Assembly (NCBI RefSeq): GCF_030817475.1
Contig: NZ_JAUSZJ010000002.1
Coordinates: forward strand, 1,014,501 to 1,078,500
Direction: 5' to 3'
Length of the DNA: 64,000 nucleotides
From: Streptomyces sp. V2I9
GTDB lineage: Bacteria; Actinomycetota; Actinomycetes; Streptomycetales; Streptomycetaceae
Each line of letters begins with the position of its first letter. Position 1 is the stretch's first letter. A program made the translations under genes and the position numbers. Shown here in pieces: positions 1 through 8,864 of the stretch. The notes below the pieces were generated by a model. It was not told the origin of the DNA. It did no database searches and saw only the letters and a list, made by a program, of their open reading frames with translations.

Positions 1-160
1 TCAGCTCACGCATCAGCAGCGTCGCTTCGGCCGCTTCGCGCTGCGGGACGACGGGGCCGCCGAGCACCGCGAGATGGCGGTCGAGGCGCGTACTGGTCGC
101 ACCGCTCCCGCATGTGATGGCAGGCACACGCGGCCTGCTCCGCACCGTTATCTGTTCCAT
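1..160 (-). CDS. Conserved hypothetical protein, C-terminal part missing (runs off window)
   Basis: An open frame on the minus strand starts with ATG at 160 and is still open at base 1, giving the first 53 residues. The start is supported by a Shine-Dalgarno site GGGGAG five bases upstream. The protein begins MEQITVRSRPRVPAITCGSG and is followed by a basic, Arg-rich stretch. Codon third positions are almost all G or C, unlike the other frames here. I recognise it only as a type of short conserved Streptomyces protein and give no function. The reading frame overlapping it on the plus strand from base 74 is a shadow. Confidence 0.55.
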   Translation of the reverse strand, partial: MEQITVRSRPRVPAITCGSGATSTRLDRHLAVLGGPVVPQREAAEATLLMREL

Positions 161-436
161 GTCACTCCCCACCCGTACGAGGGCACCCGGTCCGGGCAGG
201 TTAACCCTATCGCCCTCCGGGGACACCCGTGTATCCCGGCCACGGGAGTGCGCACACATATACGGAGGTTGACGGGCCGTTACCGAATGCGCGCGATTCC
301 AGGGCGACTTGGGACAGTTCGCCTGGTTTGCTCAGCAGGTCGGCGGCTTTCGCGTCCTCCCCCCGGCCCCGTGGAGCGGGAGACCTCGCCCGGCGAGGCC
401 TCCCGTCCGGTCACGAATGCGGGAGGAACGCGCTTG

Positions 437-1240
437 TCAGAGCGCGGACTTGAACACCGGAAGATAGCCGCCCGACTGTCCGGCGGCGGTGGGGTGGTAG
501 GACTCGCCGATGTTCAGCCAGTTCACGCTGTGCAGCCAGGAGTTGCTGGAGCAGATCTCGTGCCCGGTGAACGTCGTCCGCACGTCGCCGAAGGTGAAGC
601 CGTGGTCCGCGGCCCGCTTGGCGGTGGCCGTGTTGAGGTGGTCGGAGGCCGCGTTGATGGCGGAGCGCTCCTTCTCGCTCAGACCGGCGATGCAGCCGCC
701 GCCCAACTGGTAGAAGCGGGGGTAGCCGAGGACCACGACGCGCGCGGAGGGGGCCTTGGAGCGGATGGCCGTGTACACGGAGTCGAGCCGGCCCGGCAGG
801 GTGGTGTCGACGTAGGAGCGGGCGGTGGCGATCCGGTTGAGGCAGGTGGCCTCGGACTGCAGGACGCAGGTCGTCATCACGTCGGCGAACCCGGCGTCGT
901 TGCCTCCGATGGAGATGGAGACGAGGTCGGTCGAGGCGGCCAGCTTGCCGAGCTGGCCACCCGTGACATCTCCGGTCCGGGCGCCGGAGCAGGCGGCGAA
1001 GTCGAACGAGGAGGGGGAGTTGGCGGCAGCCCAGAGGGCCGGGTACGCGCGGCTGCTGCGCTTGCAGCTGGAGCCGTCGTAGCTGCCGGCTCCGACGCCG
1101 GAGGAGTACGAGTCACCGAGGGCCACGTAGTCGACGGCCGCGGCGGAGGAATCGGCGTTCGCGACCCCGGCACCGGTGAGGGCGAGGGCGGCGCCGAGCA
1201 GGAGGGAAGACGAGAACGCCACGAGTCTGGACATTTTCAT
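437..1240 (-). CDS. Secreted SGNH-hydrolase lipase/esterase
   Basis: This 267-residue protein has a signal peptide (Lys-Met-Ser-Arg then a hydrophobic stretch, ending near GVANA). The mature enzyme shows the SGNH blocks: GDSYSSG near residue 42 with the nucleophile Ser, a GGND block near 113 (IGGNDAGF) with the oxyanion Asn, and a C-terminal YHPT block with the catalytic His. The N-terminal sequence resembles the actinobacterial phospholipase A1/lipase group of Streptomyces, so it probably releases fatty acids from lipids or short esters outside the cell. Six Cys residues suggest three disulfides, usual for this group. Start ATG at 1240 follows AAGGAG at four bases; a second in-frame ATG lies at 1234. 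It is a single-gene unit. Confidence 0.88.
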   Translation of the reverse strand: MKMSRLVAFSSSLLLGAALALTGAGVANADSSAAAVDYVALGDSYSSGVGAGSYDGSSCKRSSRAYPALWAAANSPSSFDFAACSGARTGDVTGGQLGKLAASTDLVSISIGGNDAGFADVMTTCVLQSEATCLNRIATARSYVDTTLPGRLDSVYTAIRSKAPSARVVVLGYPRFYQLGGGCIAGLSEKERSAINAASDHLNTATAKRAADHGFTFGDVRTTFTGHEICSSNSWLHSVNWLNIGESYHPTAAGQSGGYLPVFKSAL

Positions 1241-1404
1241 GAAACTCCTTGGACTCCTTGGGCAGGGGGTTTCTGCCTACTCCGTAGTAGCAGCGCACCC
1301 GTCACTCCGGAAGTGTTCATGCCAAAAATATGCGCGGCATGCTTCCGTCCGCCCCCGGCCGTTCGCCCGGAGCTCCCCGGCTCCCGACGGCACCGCGGGA
1401 GGGG

Positions 1405-1779
1405 TCAGTCCCCGTACGCCGCCCGGACCGCGTCCTCGGCCAGGGACAGGGCCTGCTGCCGGGTGAGGCCCAGCCGTTCGGCGGTCTCCGCGTACAACTG
1501 CGCCGCGGCCGCCGCCCGCTGTTCGGCCGCTCCACCGGCGGCCGCGATGAAGGTGCCGTTGCGCCCGCGGGTCTCGATCACCCCGTCCGCCTCCAGGGCG
1601 CGGTAGGTCTTCGCAACAGTGTTGGCGGCGAGGCCCAGCTCCTCGGCGAAGCCGCGTACGGTCGGAAGCCGGTGGCCGACCGGCAGCGCGCCGGACAGGG
1701 CCAGTTCGGCCAACTGCGCGCGGAGTTGCTCGTACGGGGCGATGCCCGAGTCCGGGTCGAGGACGATCGTGTAGGTCAC
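1405..1779 (-). CDS. GntR-family regulator, YtrA-like
   Basis: The 124-residue protein has an N-terminal winged helix-turn-helix of the GntR type (residues about 12-80, with the typical run LPTVRGFAEELGLAANTVAK and the wing ending GRNGTF). It has only a short helical tail, which is the YtrA subfamily pattern; members often repress small ABC-transporter or membrane-protein operons. The start is GTG at 1779. It is transcribed divergently from the GNAT acetyltransferase gene at 1851, with 71 bases between, so autoregulation or control of that gene is possible but not shown. The target is unknown. Confidence 0.85.
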   Translation of the reverse strand: MTYTIVLDPDSGIAPYEQLRAQLAELALSGALPVGHRLPTVRGFAEELGLAANTVAKTYRALEADGVIETRGRNGTFIAAAGGAAEQRAAAAAQLYAETAERLGLTRQQALSLAEDAVRAAYGD

Positions 1780-1837
1780 GGCCCCGATTCTCCCCCACCG
1801 CCGGAAAAAGAGGAGGCGTCCGGGCCGCCGCCGCGCA

Positions 1838-1843
1838 TACGGT
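1838..1843 (+). promoter_or_regulatory. -10 element for a leaderless transcript
   Basis: TACGGT matches the TAnnnT -10 pattern and ends seven bases before the ATG at 1851, which has no Shine-Dalgarno site. The spacing puts the transcription start at or next to the start codon. No clear -35 is seen. Confidence 0.4.
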
Positions 1844-1850
1844 CCACCCC

Positions 1851-2771
1851 ATGACTGTGATCGTGCGCGACTTCCGGCCTTCCGACGCCGACGAGTGGAC
1901 CCGGGTCCGCCGGGCCTCGGTCCCCTGGATGGTGGCCACCCCCGACCAGATCCTCCACGACCGGGCCCACGCCCATCCCGACCGGCACTACCGGCTGCTG
2001 GTCGCCGAGGAGGACGGCGAGATCATCGCCACCGCCCAGGCCGGCATCGCCCACGAGAGCCCGGAGCCGGGGCAGGGGTACTTCACCCCGCACACGCTTC
2101 CCGGCCGCACCGGGCGCGGGGCCGGCTCGCTGCTGCTGCGCACGGCGGAGGAGCACCTGGCCGAGGCCGGGGCCACGGTCCTGTACGTGTGGGCCCTGGA
2201 CGATCCGGAGAGCCTGGCGTTCGCCCGCAACCGGGGCTACGAGCCCCGCCGTTCCGCCCACTTCCAGCGTCTCGGCCTCGCGGACGGGGCCCTGCCGCCG
2301 CGCGACGCGGTCCCGGCCGGCGTCGAGCTGCGGCCCGGATCCGCCTTCGCCGACGACCCCCGGCCGCTGTTCGAGGCGGACGCCGAGGTGACGGCGGACG
2401 AGCCGGGCGACATCACCTCCGAGCTGGAGGACTACGAGGACTGGCTGACGAACACCTGGCGGCACCCGGCCTTCGACCAGGAGCTCACCTCGGTGGCGCT
2501 GGTCGACGGGAAGGTGGCGGCGTTCAGCGCGGCCACCACCGACGGCGCGCGGACCTATCTGAGCGGAATGACCGGCACCCTGCGGGAGTTCCGGGGGCGG
2601 GGCCTGGCGAAGCTGGCGAAGAACGATTCGCTGCACCGGGCGCGGGCCGCCGGTTACACGGACGCCTACACCTCCAACGACAGCGGCAACGAGCCGATGC
2701 TGGCCATCAACCGGTGGTTCGGCTACCAGGTCTGCGCGACGGAGGTCCGCCATGTCCGGACCCTCTCCTGA
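1851..2771 (+). CDS. Tandem GNAT-family N-acetyltransferase
   Basis: The 306-residue protein contains two GNAT folds. The first (about residues 1-150) has an acetyl-CoA loop region near GRTGRGAGSLLL; the second (about 160-306) has GTLREFRGRGLAKLAKNDSL, a typical motif A. Such double-GNAT proteins of Streptomyces acetylate small amines or antibiotics, but the substrate cannot be told here. The ATG at 1851 lacks a ribosome binding site and is probably the 5' end of a leaderless transcript. The 3' end overlaps the next gene by 20 bases, so the two are likely co-transcribed and coupled. Confidence 0.8.
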   Translation: MTVIVRDFRPSDADEWTRVRRASVPWMVATPDQILHDRAHAHPDRHYRLLVAEEDGEIIATAQAGIAHESPEPGQGYFTPHTLPGRTGRGAGSLLLRTAEEHLAEAGATVLYVWALDDPESLAFARNRGYEPRRSAHFQRLGLADGALPPRDAVPAGVELRPGSAFADDPRPLFEADAEVTADEPGDITSELEDYEDWLTNTWRHPAFDQELTSVALVDGKVAAFSAATTDGARTYLSGMTGTLREFRGRGLAKLAKNDSLHRARAAGYTDAYTSNDSGNEPMLAINRWFGYQVCATEVRHVRTLS

Positions 2772-3264
2772 TCTCCTGGCCGCCGGCGGCCAGGAGCTGG
2801 TCGTCGTCCTGACCAAGGCGGGCCGCGTCAAGATCAGGTATCCGGCCGAGGCGGTCCGGGACGACGGGGTCCGCGTCACGGTCCGCGCGCCGTGGGCGGC
2901 GTCCGGGGTGCGGGACTTCGGGTTCGTCCGCTTCGAGCCGGGCGACGTCCTCACCGAGCACTACTGGCGGGACCGGTGGTTCGCCGTGAAGGAGGTCCGG
3001 GACGGGCACGGTGTGCTCAAGGGCTGGTACTGCGACATCACCCGGCCCGCCGTGCTGGCGGGCGGGGTGCTGACGGTCGAGGACCTGGACCTGGATCTGT
3101 GGGTCTCGGCCGACGGGGCGTCGGTCCTGCGGCTGGACGAGGACGAGTTCGAGGAGAGCGGCCTGGCCGGGCGTGATCCGGCGGCGGCCGGGGCGGCGGT
3201 CGCGGCCCTGGACGAGCTGGAACGCCTGGCCCGCACGGAGGGACTGGCCACGCTGCTGGTCTGA
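2752..3264 (+). CDS. DUF402 domain protein
   Basis: The 170-residue protein matches the DUF402 pattern: an N-terminal hydrophilic part, then a beta-rich core with HYWRDRWFAVKEV and GWYCDITRPA, followed by an acidic segment (VEDLDLDLWVSADG, RLDEDEFEESG) and a C-terminal helix. DUF402 proteins include nucleoside di/triphosphate phosphatases and the FAU-1 RNA-binding group; the conserved Asp-rich segment fits metal-dependent phosphatase activity, which is inference. ATG at 2752 follows GGAGG in the end of the acetyltransferase gene. Confidence 0.75.
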   Translation: MSGPSPDLLAAGGQELVVVLTKAGRVKIRYPAEAVRDDGVRVTVRAPWAASGVRDFGFVRFEPGDVLTEHYWRDRWFAVKEVRDGHGVLKGWYCDITRPAVLAGGVLTVEDLDLDLWVSADGASVLRLDEDEFEESGLAGRDPAAAGAAVAALDELERLARTEGLATLLV

Positions 3265-3303
3265 CGGCCCCCGGCCGCACGACTCCCCCGGCGGCCTCCC
3301 GGC

Positions 3304-4797
3304 TCAGGGCCCCCGCGGGGAGTCCGCGACCAGCTCGACCTCGTACCCCGCCGGGTCCTCCAGATAGACGGCACAGTGCCCCGCGCCGCCCGCATACGGG
3401 TGGCGGTCGGGGAACAGCAGCCGCCAGCCGTACGCCGGGGCCTCGGCCGTCAGGGCGTCGAGGGCGGCCCGGTCGCCGACGTGGAACGCCAGGTGGTTGA
3501 GGCCGGGGCGGCGGCGGTCGTGGCCGCCCGGCGCCAGGTCCGGCGACTGCTCCAGCACGACGTACGCGTCGCCGCGCCGCCAGCTGCGGCCGTGGGCCCA
3601 GTGCTGGTACGGGACATGGCCGAGCCGGACCAGCAGCCAGCCCCAGCCGCGCTCCGCCTCCGCCAGATCGGGCACCCACAGCTCGATGTGGTGCACCCGG
3701 CCGGCGGCGTCGTCGGCGGCGGGCAGCGGAACGGCCCGTCCGGCACTGCCGGGAACGTACGCGATCGGCTCCCCGTCCCGGTGCCGGTGGAGCAGGAAGC
3801 GCTCGCCCGACCGGTAGCCGTCCAGGCCCGCGCGGCAGTACGCGACCATGTCGTCCGGCAGCGCGGCCAGCGGGAACCAGTCCAGCTCGGAGCACTTCTC
3901 CGGCTCCGCGTTGCGCGGCGGGCGGGCCGGGTCGTGCTCCGCGACGAAGAACCAGCCCATGCGCGCCCCGCCGCCCGGGCCCCGGTGCTGCATCACCAGG
4001 GCCACCCGCAGCTCCTCGGGATCCAGGCGGAGGCCGAGCTCCTCCGCGGCCTCCCGGATCATCGCCTCGCGGACGTCCTCGCCGTCCTCCGCGTGGCCGG
4101 AGGGCAGATGGAGCAGCCCGTCCGCGTAGCCCGTGTTCGCGCGGCGGGCGAGCAGGACGTCCGGGCCCCGGCGGAGGATCAGATGGACGTCGACGACCTC
4201 GGTGTGCCGGTGCGGGGGCATCGCGCGGGCGATCAGCGCATAGCGCTCGTCGGCGACCTCCCTGCCCCACAGCCGGGCGTCGGGGGCCAGGTCCTCGTGG
4301 TGGATCCGCTCGGTGTGGGCGGAGAGCAGGGCGGTCAGTTCGGTGGCACAGAGGCCGTCGCCGCCCCACACCCCTTCGATCAGGATGAGCCGCCCGCCCG
4401 GCTTGAGCAGGCCGAACCAGTGCGTGAGGACTGCCGCGGGGTCGGGCAGCAGCCAGACGACGTGCCGGGCGAGCACGACGTCGAACGACCGCTCACCGAC
4501 CGGGGGCCGGGCGGCGTCCCCGACGAGGACCTCCGCCCCGGTCCCGGCGAGCTTGGCGCGGGCCAGCTCGGCCATGCGGGGCGAGCGGTCGACGGCCGTG
4601 ACGCGGTGGCCCTGGCCCGCGGCGAGCAGGGAGAGGCTCCCCGTACCGCACCCGAGGTCCAGCACGTCGCTCCGGGTGGCGGGCAGCCAGCTCTCCAGCC
4701 GCCCGGCCCAGGCGTCGCGCACCACCGGGTCCAGGAGCCCGTGGTCGGGCTCCCGGTCGAAGGTGCGGGCGGCCTCGTCCCAGTCGATCGTGGTCAT
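3304..4797 (-). CDS. Three-domain fusion: SAM methyltransferase, Nudix hydrolase, VOC domain
   Basis: The 497-residue protein has three recognisable modules. Residues about 1-200 form a class I SAM-dependent methyltransferase with motif I LDLGCGTGSLSLL and motif II region AVDRSPRM. Residues about 205-345 form a Nudix domain with a complete Nudix box beginning GHAEDGEDVREAMIREAAEE. Residues about 365-495 form a glyoxalase/VOC domain (VHHIELWVPDL, GLNHLAFHV, YLEDPAGYEVELV) with His and Glu positioned to bind metal. Substrates are unknown; a combined role in repair or tailoring of a small metabolite is a guess. It lies 12 bases after tctA in the same direction, so it may be the last gene of the tctCBA operon. 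Confidence 0.85.
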   Translation of the reverse strand: MTTIDWDEAARTFDREPDHGLLDPVVRDAWAGRLESWLPATRSDVLDLGCGTGSLSLLAAGQGHRVTAVDRSPRMAELARAKLAGTGAEVLVGDAARPPVGERSFDVVLARHVVWLLPDPAAVLTHWFGLLKPGGRLILIEGVWGGDGLCATELTALLSAHTERIHHEDLAPDARLWGREVADERYALIARAMPPHRHTEVVDVHLILRRGPDVLLARRANTGYADGLLHLPSGHAEDGEDVREAMIREAAEELGLRLDPEELRVALVMQHRGPGGGARMGWFFVAEHDPARPPRNAEPEKCSELDWFPLAALPDDMVAYCRAGLDGYRSGERFLLHRHRDGEPIAYVPGSAGRAVPLPAADDAAGRVHHIELWVPDLAEAERGWGWLLVRLGHVPYQHWAHGRSWRRGDAYVVLEQSPDLAPGGHDRRRPGLNHLAFHVGDRAALDALTAEAPAYGWRLLFPDRHPYAGGAGHCAVYLEDPAGYEVELVADSPRGP

Positions 4798-4809
4798 GGT
4801 CCGATGTTC

Positions 4810-6339
4810 TCAGCCGCCACTGACAGGGCGGGTGCCCTCCGTCCCGTGCCGGTCGCCGCGCAGCCGCCGGACCAGCCGCCCGATCAGCGGCCAGGCCGCG
4901 ATCAGCACCACGATCGCGTACACCGTGACGGAGAACGGGGTGTTGACCAGGCCGGACACGCTGCCGTCGCTGATCTGGAGCGCGCGCCGCAGCTGCTGCT
5001 CGGCGGCCGGGCCGAGGATCACCCCGATGACGGCGGGCAGCACCGGCAGCCCGTAGCGCCGCATCCCGAACCCGATCAGACCGATGACCAGGAGGATCAC
5101 CAGATCGAGGGACTCCCCGCCGACCGCGTACGCGCCGACGGCGGCGAAGAAGAGGATGCCCGCGTACAGATAGGGGCGCGGGATGCGCAGGAGCTTCGCC
5201 CAGAGAGGGGCGAGCGGCAGGTTGAGGGCGAGCAGCAGCACCATACCGACGAAGAGCGAGGCGATGAGGCCCCAGACCAGCTCCGGTTCGCGTTCGAACA
5301 GCAGGGGGCCCGGCTGGATTCCGTACTGCTGGAAGGCGGCCAGCATCACGGCGGCGACGGCGGTGGTGGGCAGTCCGAGGGTGAGCATCGAGACGAGGGT
5401 CCCGGCGGCCGAGGCGGAGGCGGCGGCCTCCGGTCCGGCGACGCCCTCGATGGCCCCCTTGCCGAACTGGTCGCGGTGCTTGGAGAGCCGCTTCTCGGTG
5501 ACGTAGCTGAGGAAGGTGGGGATCTCCGCGCCGCCCGCGGGGATCGCCCCGAACGGAAAGCCGATGACGGGGCCGCGCAGCCAGGGCTTCCAGGTGCGCT
5601 TCAGGTCGACCCGGCCGAGCCAGGGGCGGCCGACAGGGATCGGGCTGCCGGGTGAGCGGCGCAGATGGGCGGCGACCCAGAGGGCCTCGCCGATCGCGAA
5701 CAGTCCGACCGCGACGATGACCACGTCGACGCCGTCGGCGAGATGGAGCGAGCCGAAGGTCAGGCGCTGCTGACCGGTCATCTGGTCGAGTCCGACGAGG
5801 CCGATGGTGAGGCCGATGAGCAGCGAGGCGATGCCCCGGAGGCGGGAGGCGCCGAGGACGGAGGTGACGGCGATGAAGGCCAGCACCATGATGGCGAAGT
5901 AGTCGGGGGCACCGATGCCGATGGCCAGGGAGGCCACGGTCGGGGCGAGGACGACCAGCAGGATCGTGCCGATCATGCCGCCCGCGAAGTGCCCGATCGC
6001 TGCGGCGGCGAGCGCCTGCGCCCCGCGTCCGCCCTTGGCCATCGGGTTGCCCTCGATCGCGGCGACCACGGCGGCGCTCTCGCCGGGGGTGTTGAGGAGG
6101 ATCGAGGTGGTGGAGCCGCCGAACATCGCGCCGTAGTAGATCCCGGCGAACATGATGAACGCGCCGGTCGGGTCCAGTCCGTACGTCACCGGGAGCAGCA
6201 GCGCCACGGCCATCGCCGGGCCGATTCCGGGGAGCACGCCGATCGCGGTGCCGAGCAGGACGCCGAGGGCGGCCCACAGCAGGTTCATCGGGGTGAGCGC
6301 GGTGCCGAAGCCGTCGATGAGGGAGGTGAGGGAATCCAT
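4810..6339 (-). CDS. tctA: TctA: large membrane subunit of tripartite tricarboxylate transporter
   Basis: The 509-residue polytopic protein has the TctA signature: an N-terminal [20 protein letters not shown] segment, [24 protein letters not shown], and a second [11 protein letters not shown] region, with about 12 hydrophobic helices. With TctB and TctC it forms a sodium- or proton-coupled secondary importer for citrate or other carboxylates at the cytoplasmic membrane. The start is ATG at 6339, three bases after the tctB stop. Family length is about 500 residues, so it is complete. Confidence 0.92.
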   Translation of the reverse strand: MDSLTSLIDGFGTALTPMNLLWAALGVLLGTAIGVLPGIGPAMAVALLLPVTYGLDPTGAFIMFAGIYYGAMFGGSTTSILLNTPGESAAVVAAIEGNPMAKGGRGAQALAAAAIGHFAGGMIGTILLVVLAPTVASLAIGIGAPDYFAIMVLAFIAVTSVLGASRLRGIASLLIGLTIGLVGLDQMTGQQRLTFGSLHLADGVDVVIVAVGLFAIGEALWVAAHLRRSPGSPIPVGRPWLGRVDLKRTWKPWLRGPVIGFPFGAIPAGGAEIPTFLSYVTEKRLSKHRDQFGKGAIEGVAGPEAAASASAAGTLVSMLTLGLPTTAVAAVMLAAFQQYGIQPGPLLFEREPELVWGLIASLFVGMVLLLALNLPLAPLWAKLLRIPRPYLYAGILFFAAVGAYAVGGESLDLVILLVIGLIGFGMRRYGLPVLPAVIGVILGPAAEQQLRRALQISDGSVSGLVNTPFSVTVYAIVVLIAAWPLIGRLVRRLRGDRHGTEGTRPVSGG

Positions 6340-6342
6340 CGG

Positions 6343-6900
6343 TCAGAGCACCCCCATCAGCGGGCCGCCCGGAAGGGGGACACCGAGCAGGTTGTCGAAG
6401 ACGAAGTAGGTGAAGAGGGAGAGGCCGGCCGCGATGAGCGGGTCCCGGCCGTGGTGCCGGCTGCCGAGCACGTAGGCGGAGCCCCAGAAGAGCAGCGCCC
6501 CGGAGATCGGGAAGCCCAGGGGGCCGATCAGGGCGGCGGCGGCGAGGAAGACCCCGGTGAGGAGAAGGACCGTGCGCCGGTCGGCGGGCGCGTCGAGGTC
6601 GACGTCCTCGCCGCCCTCCGCCTCGCCGCGTCCGCCGCGCAGGACGTCGACGGCGAGCAGGACGGCGATGAGGAGGAACAGGCCGCCGATGACGAAGGGG
6701 ACCGTCCGGGGGCCGACGGGGCCGCGCTGGGCGATGTCGACGCTCATGGTGAGGGCGTCGGTGAGCACGAGCAAGCCGAGCGCGAACAGCAGGACGCAGA
6801 CGCCGAGTTCGGAGTGGTCGCGCAGCCAGGATCGGGAGGCCGCACGGGGTGCCGTGCCGGTCCCGTCGGGGCGGGCCGGTCCGGTGGGTTCGGTGGTCAC
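6343..6900 (-). CDS. tctB: TctB: small membrane subunit of tripartite tricarboxylate transporter
   Basis: I start the gene at GTG 6900, which overlaps the tctC stop as GTGA; a longer frame to 7020 exists but its added 40 residues are Arg-rich out-of-frame tctC sequence. The 185-residue protein has four predicted membrane helices (ELGVCVLLFALGLLVL, TVPFVIGGLFLLIAVLLAV, TVLLLTGVFLAAAALIG, and a C-terminal LFTYFVFDNLLGVPLP), the standard TctB layout. It stabilises or gates TctA. Its N-terminal 30 residues are Pro/Thr rich and cytoplasmic. Confidence 0.88.
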   Translation of the reverse strand: MTTEPTGPARPDGTGTAPRAASRSWLRDHSELGVCVLLFALGLLVLTDALTMSVDIAQRGPVGPRTVPFVIGGLFLLIAVLLAVDVLRGGRGEAEGGEDVDLDAPADRRTVLLLTGVFLAAAALIGPLGFPISGALLFWGSAYVLGSRHHGRDPLIAAGLSLFTYFVFDNLLGVPLPGGPLMGVL

Positions 6901-7880
6901 AGCCCCAGCTCCTTGAGGACGGTGGCGACGCGCCGGTCCTGCTCGTCGAGGAAGTCGCCGAAGGGTTCGCCGACGAGGAGGGCGTCGTCCCAGCCGTTCT
7001 TCTTCATCGACTCCTTCCACTCCTTCGTGCCGTGCAGTTCGCGGACCAGGCCGGTGAGCTTGTCCCGTTCGGTGTCCGAGAGGCCGGGCGGGGCGACGAT
7101 GCCGCGCCAGTTGGTGAACTCGGTGTCGAGTCCGGCCTCGCGCAGGGTGGGGGCGTCGAGGCCCGGCACCCGCTTCGGGCCGGTCACCGCGAGGAGCCGC
7201 AGCTCGCCCGCCTCGATCTGGTCGCGGTACTCCCCGAGGCCGGAGACCCCGAAGCCGACCTTGTTGCCGAGGATCGAGGCGAGGAGTTCGCCGCCGCCGT
7301 CGAACGGGACGTAGTTGACCGTCCTCGGGGCGATCCCGGCGGCCTGCGCCATGAGCATCGGGGCGAGGTGGTCGGGGCCGCCGGGTGAGGAGCCGCCGCC
7401 GACCGGGACGCCGGCCGGGTCCTTCTTCCAGGCGGCGAGCAGGTCGGCGACGGTGCGGTACGGAGAGTCCTCGGCGACGACGACGATGTCCGGCTCCTCG
7501 GTGAGCCGGGCGATCGGGGTGGTGTCGGCCAGCGTGCTCGGAGCCTTGTTGGTGTGGACGGCTCCGACCACACCGAGGCCCATGGAGAGGGCGAGCTTGC
7601 CGTTGCCCCGCTCGCCGACGAGCCGGGTCAGCCCGACCGTTCCGCCGGCACCCGGCAGGTTGAACACCTCGATGCCATGGGTGAGTCCGGCGTCCTCGGC
7701 GTTCATGGCCAGGGTGCGGGCGGTGATGTCGTAGCCACCGCCGGGGGTGTTGGGGACCATGAAGCGCAGTCCGGGAATGCGGGTGCCGGTGTCGGAGCCG
7801 TCACCGGTGGAGAGCAGGGGTGGTCCGACCACCACCAGCAACGCCGCCCCGAACAGGGCGAGCAGAGTGCGCAGTCGCAC
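6897..7880 (-). CDS. tctC: TctC: periplasmic-type solute-binding protein of tripartite tricarboxylate transporter
   Basis: I choose GTG 7880 because AAAGGCGG lies just upstream, while the ATG at 7913 has no ribosome binding site. The 327-residue protein begins with a signal or anchor segment (RTLLALFGAALLVVVGPPLL), without a lipobox Cys. It then shows the TctC/Bug fold: MVPNTPGGGYDITAR, FNLPGAGGTVGLTRL, SPGGPDHLAPMLMAQAAG and a C-terminal GIVAPPGL segment. It captures a carboxylate ligand for TctAB. It is the first gene of tctCBA and is divergent from the response regulator at 7996. Confidence 0.9.
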   Translation of the reverse strand: MRLRTLLALFGAALLVVVGPPLLSTGDGSDTGTRIPGLRFMVPNTPGGGYDITARTLAMNAEDAGLTHGIEVFNLPGAGGTVGLTRLVGERGNGKLALSMGLGVVGAVHTNKAPSTLADTTPIARLTEEPDIVVVAEDSPYRTVADLLAAWKKDPAGVPVGGGSSPGGPDHLAPMLMAQAAGIAPRTVNYVPFDGGGELLASILGNKVGFGVSGLGEYRDQIEAGELRLLAVTGPKRVPGLDAPTLREAGLDTEFTNWRGIVAPPGLSDTERDKLTGLVRELHGTKEWKESMKKNGWDDALLVGEPFGDFLDEQDRRVATVLKELGL

Positions 7881-7960
7881 AGGATCCGCCTTTCGCTGTG
7901 AAGTGGCCCACATGTTGCCCGCGCGTTAAGAACCTGTCTCTCTTCCGGTATCAACGGACG

Positions 7961-7989
7961 TTGTGGTCATTGAGGTCGCGCCCTAGCGT
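7961..7989 (+). promoter_or_regulatory. Promoter of leaderless response-regulator gene
   Basis: TTGTGG (7961-7966) and TAGCGT (7984-7989) are spaced by 17 bases. The predicted transcription start falls on the GTG at 7996, which has no Shine-Dalgarno site, so the message is likely leaderless. The tctC start is only about 115 bases away on the other strand, so regulator binding here could control both. Confidence 0.5.
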
Positions 7990-7995
7990 GGCGGC

Positions 7996-8682
7996 GTGAC
8001 GAGAGTGCTGGTGGTGGACGACGACTTCATGGTCGCCAAACTGCACAGCCGCTACGTGTCCGCCCTGGACGGCTTCGACGTCGTCGGGGCGGCGCACAAC
8101 GGGGCCGAGGCCCTGCGGGCGGCCGAGCGGCTGCGCCCCGATCTGGTGCTGCTGGACATCTACCTGCCCGACATGGACGGGATCGACGTGCTGCGCGCGC
8201 TGCGCTCGGCCGAGGAGCGGGACGCCTCGCGCCCCAGCACGGACGCCCTGTTCATCACGGCCGCCCGCGACGCGGGGGTGATCCGGGCGGCGCTGCGCGC
8301 GGGGGCCCTGCACTATCTGATCAAGCCGTTCCACCGGTCCGCCCTCCAGGACCAGTTGCGCCATGTCGCCTCGCTGCGGGCCCGCCTGGACGAGCTGGGA
8401 GAGGCCCGCCAGGAGGACGTCGACCAGATCTTCGGCACCCGTCCGCCCGGCTCGCGCGAGCTGCCGAAGGGCCTGGCCGCGCCCACGGCCGACCTGGTGG
8501 AGCGCACCTTGCGCGACCACCCCGGCGGCCTGTCGGCCTCCGAGTGCGCCGAGGCGGGTTCGCTGTCGCGGGTGAGCGCACGCCGCTACCTGGAGTGGTT
8601 CGCCGGCACGGGCCGCGCCGAGGTGACCCTGCGCTACGGAGGCACGGGACGCCCGGAACGCCGCTACCGCTGGACGGGCTGA
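7996..8682 (+). CDS. CitB/DpiA-type response regulator, orphan
   Basis: The 228-residue protein has an N-terminal receiver domain with the acidic pair VVDDD, phospho-acceptor Asp in LVLLDIYLPDMDG, the switch Thr in FITAARD and the Lys in LIKPF, so phosphorylation is possible. A coiled linker leads to a C-terminal helix-turn-helix (LSASECAEAGSLSRVSARRY) of the kind in CitB/DpiA regulators of citrate and C4-dicarboxylate uptake. It is divergent from tctCBA, which is the expected target. The usual adjacent CitA-type histidine kinase is absent on both sides: the next gene is an unrelated secreted enzyme. The kinase is therefore elsewhere or lost. Confidence 0.9.
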   Translation: MTRVLVVDDDFMVAKLHSRYVSALDGFDVVGAAHNGAEALRAAERLRPDLVLLDIYLPDMDGIDVLRALRSAEERDASRPSTDALFITAARDAGVIRAALRAGALHYLIKPFHRSALQDQLRHVASLRARLDELGEARQEDVDQIFGTRPPGSRELPKGLAAPTADLVERTLRDHPGGLSASECAEAGSLSRVSARRYLEWFAGTGRAEVTLRYGGTGRPERRYRWTG

Positions 8683-8864
8683 GAGGCGTCGCGGGCCGGC
8701 GGGCCGGGAAGTCTCAGCCCCCGCCTAACCGGTCCTTAACGGCACCCTAAGGATCGCCTCCACCCCCTCCCAGCAGGCGTTTTCACCCTTCCGAGCGGCT
8801 AGCTTGCTGATCGCCGCCCTCCATGGCAGCGGCGTAGTCGTGCCGTTCAGAAGGAGATCCACCC

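Noticed and set aside
74..1606. Long plus-strand open frame over the SGNH esterase gene
   Set aside because: It has no ribosome site, its codon bias is wrong, and the minus-strand esterase has full motifs. It is a GC-rich shadow.
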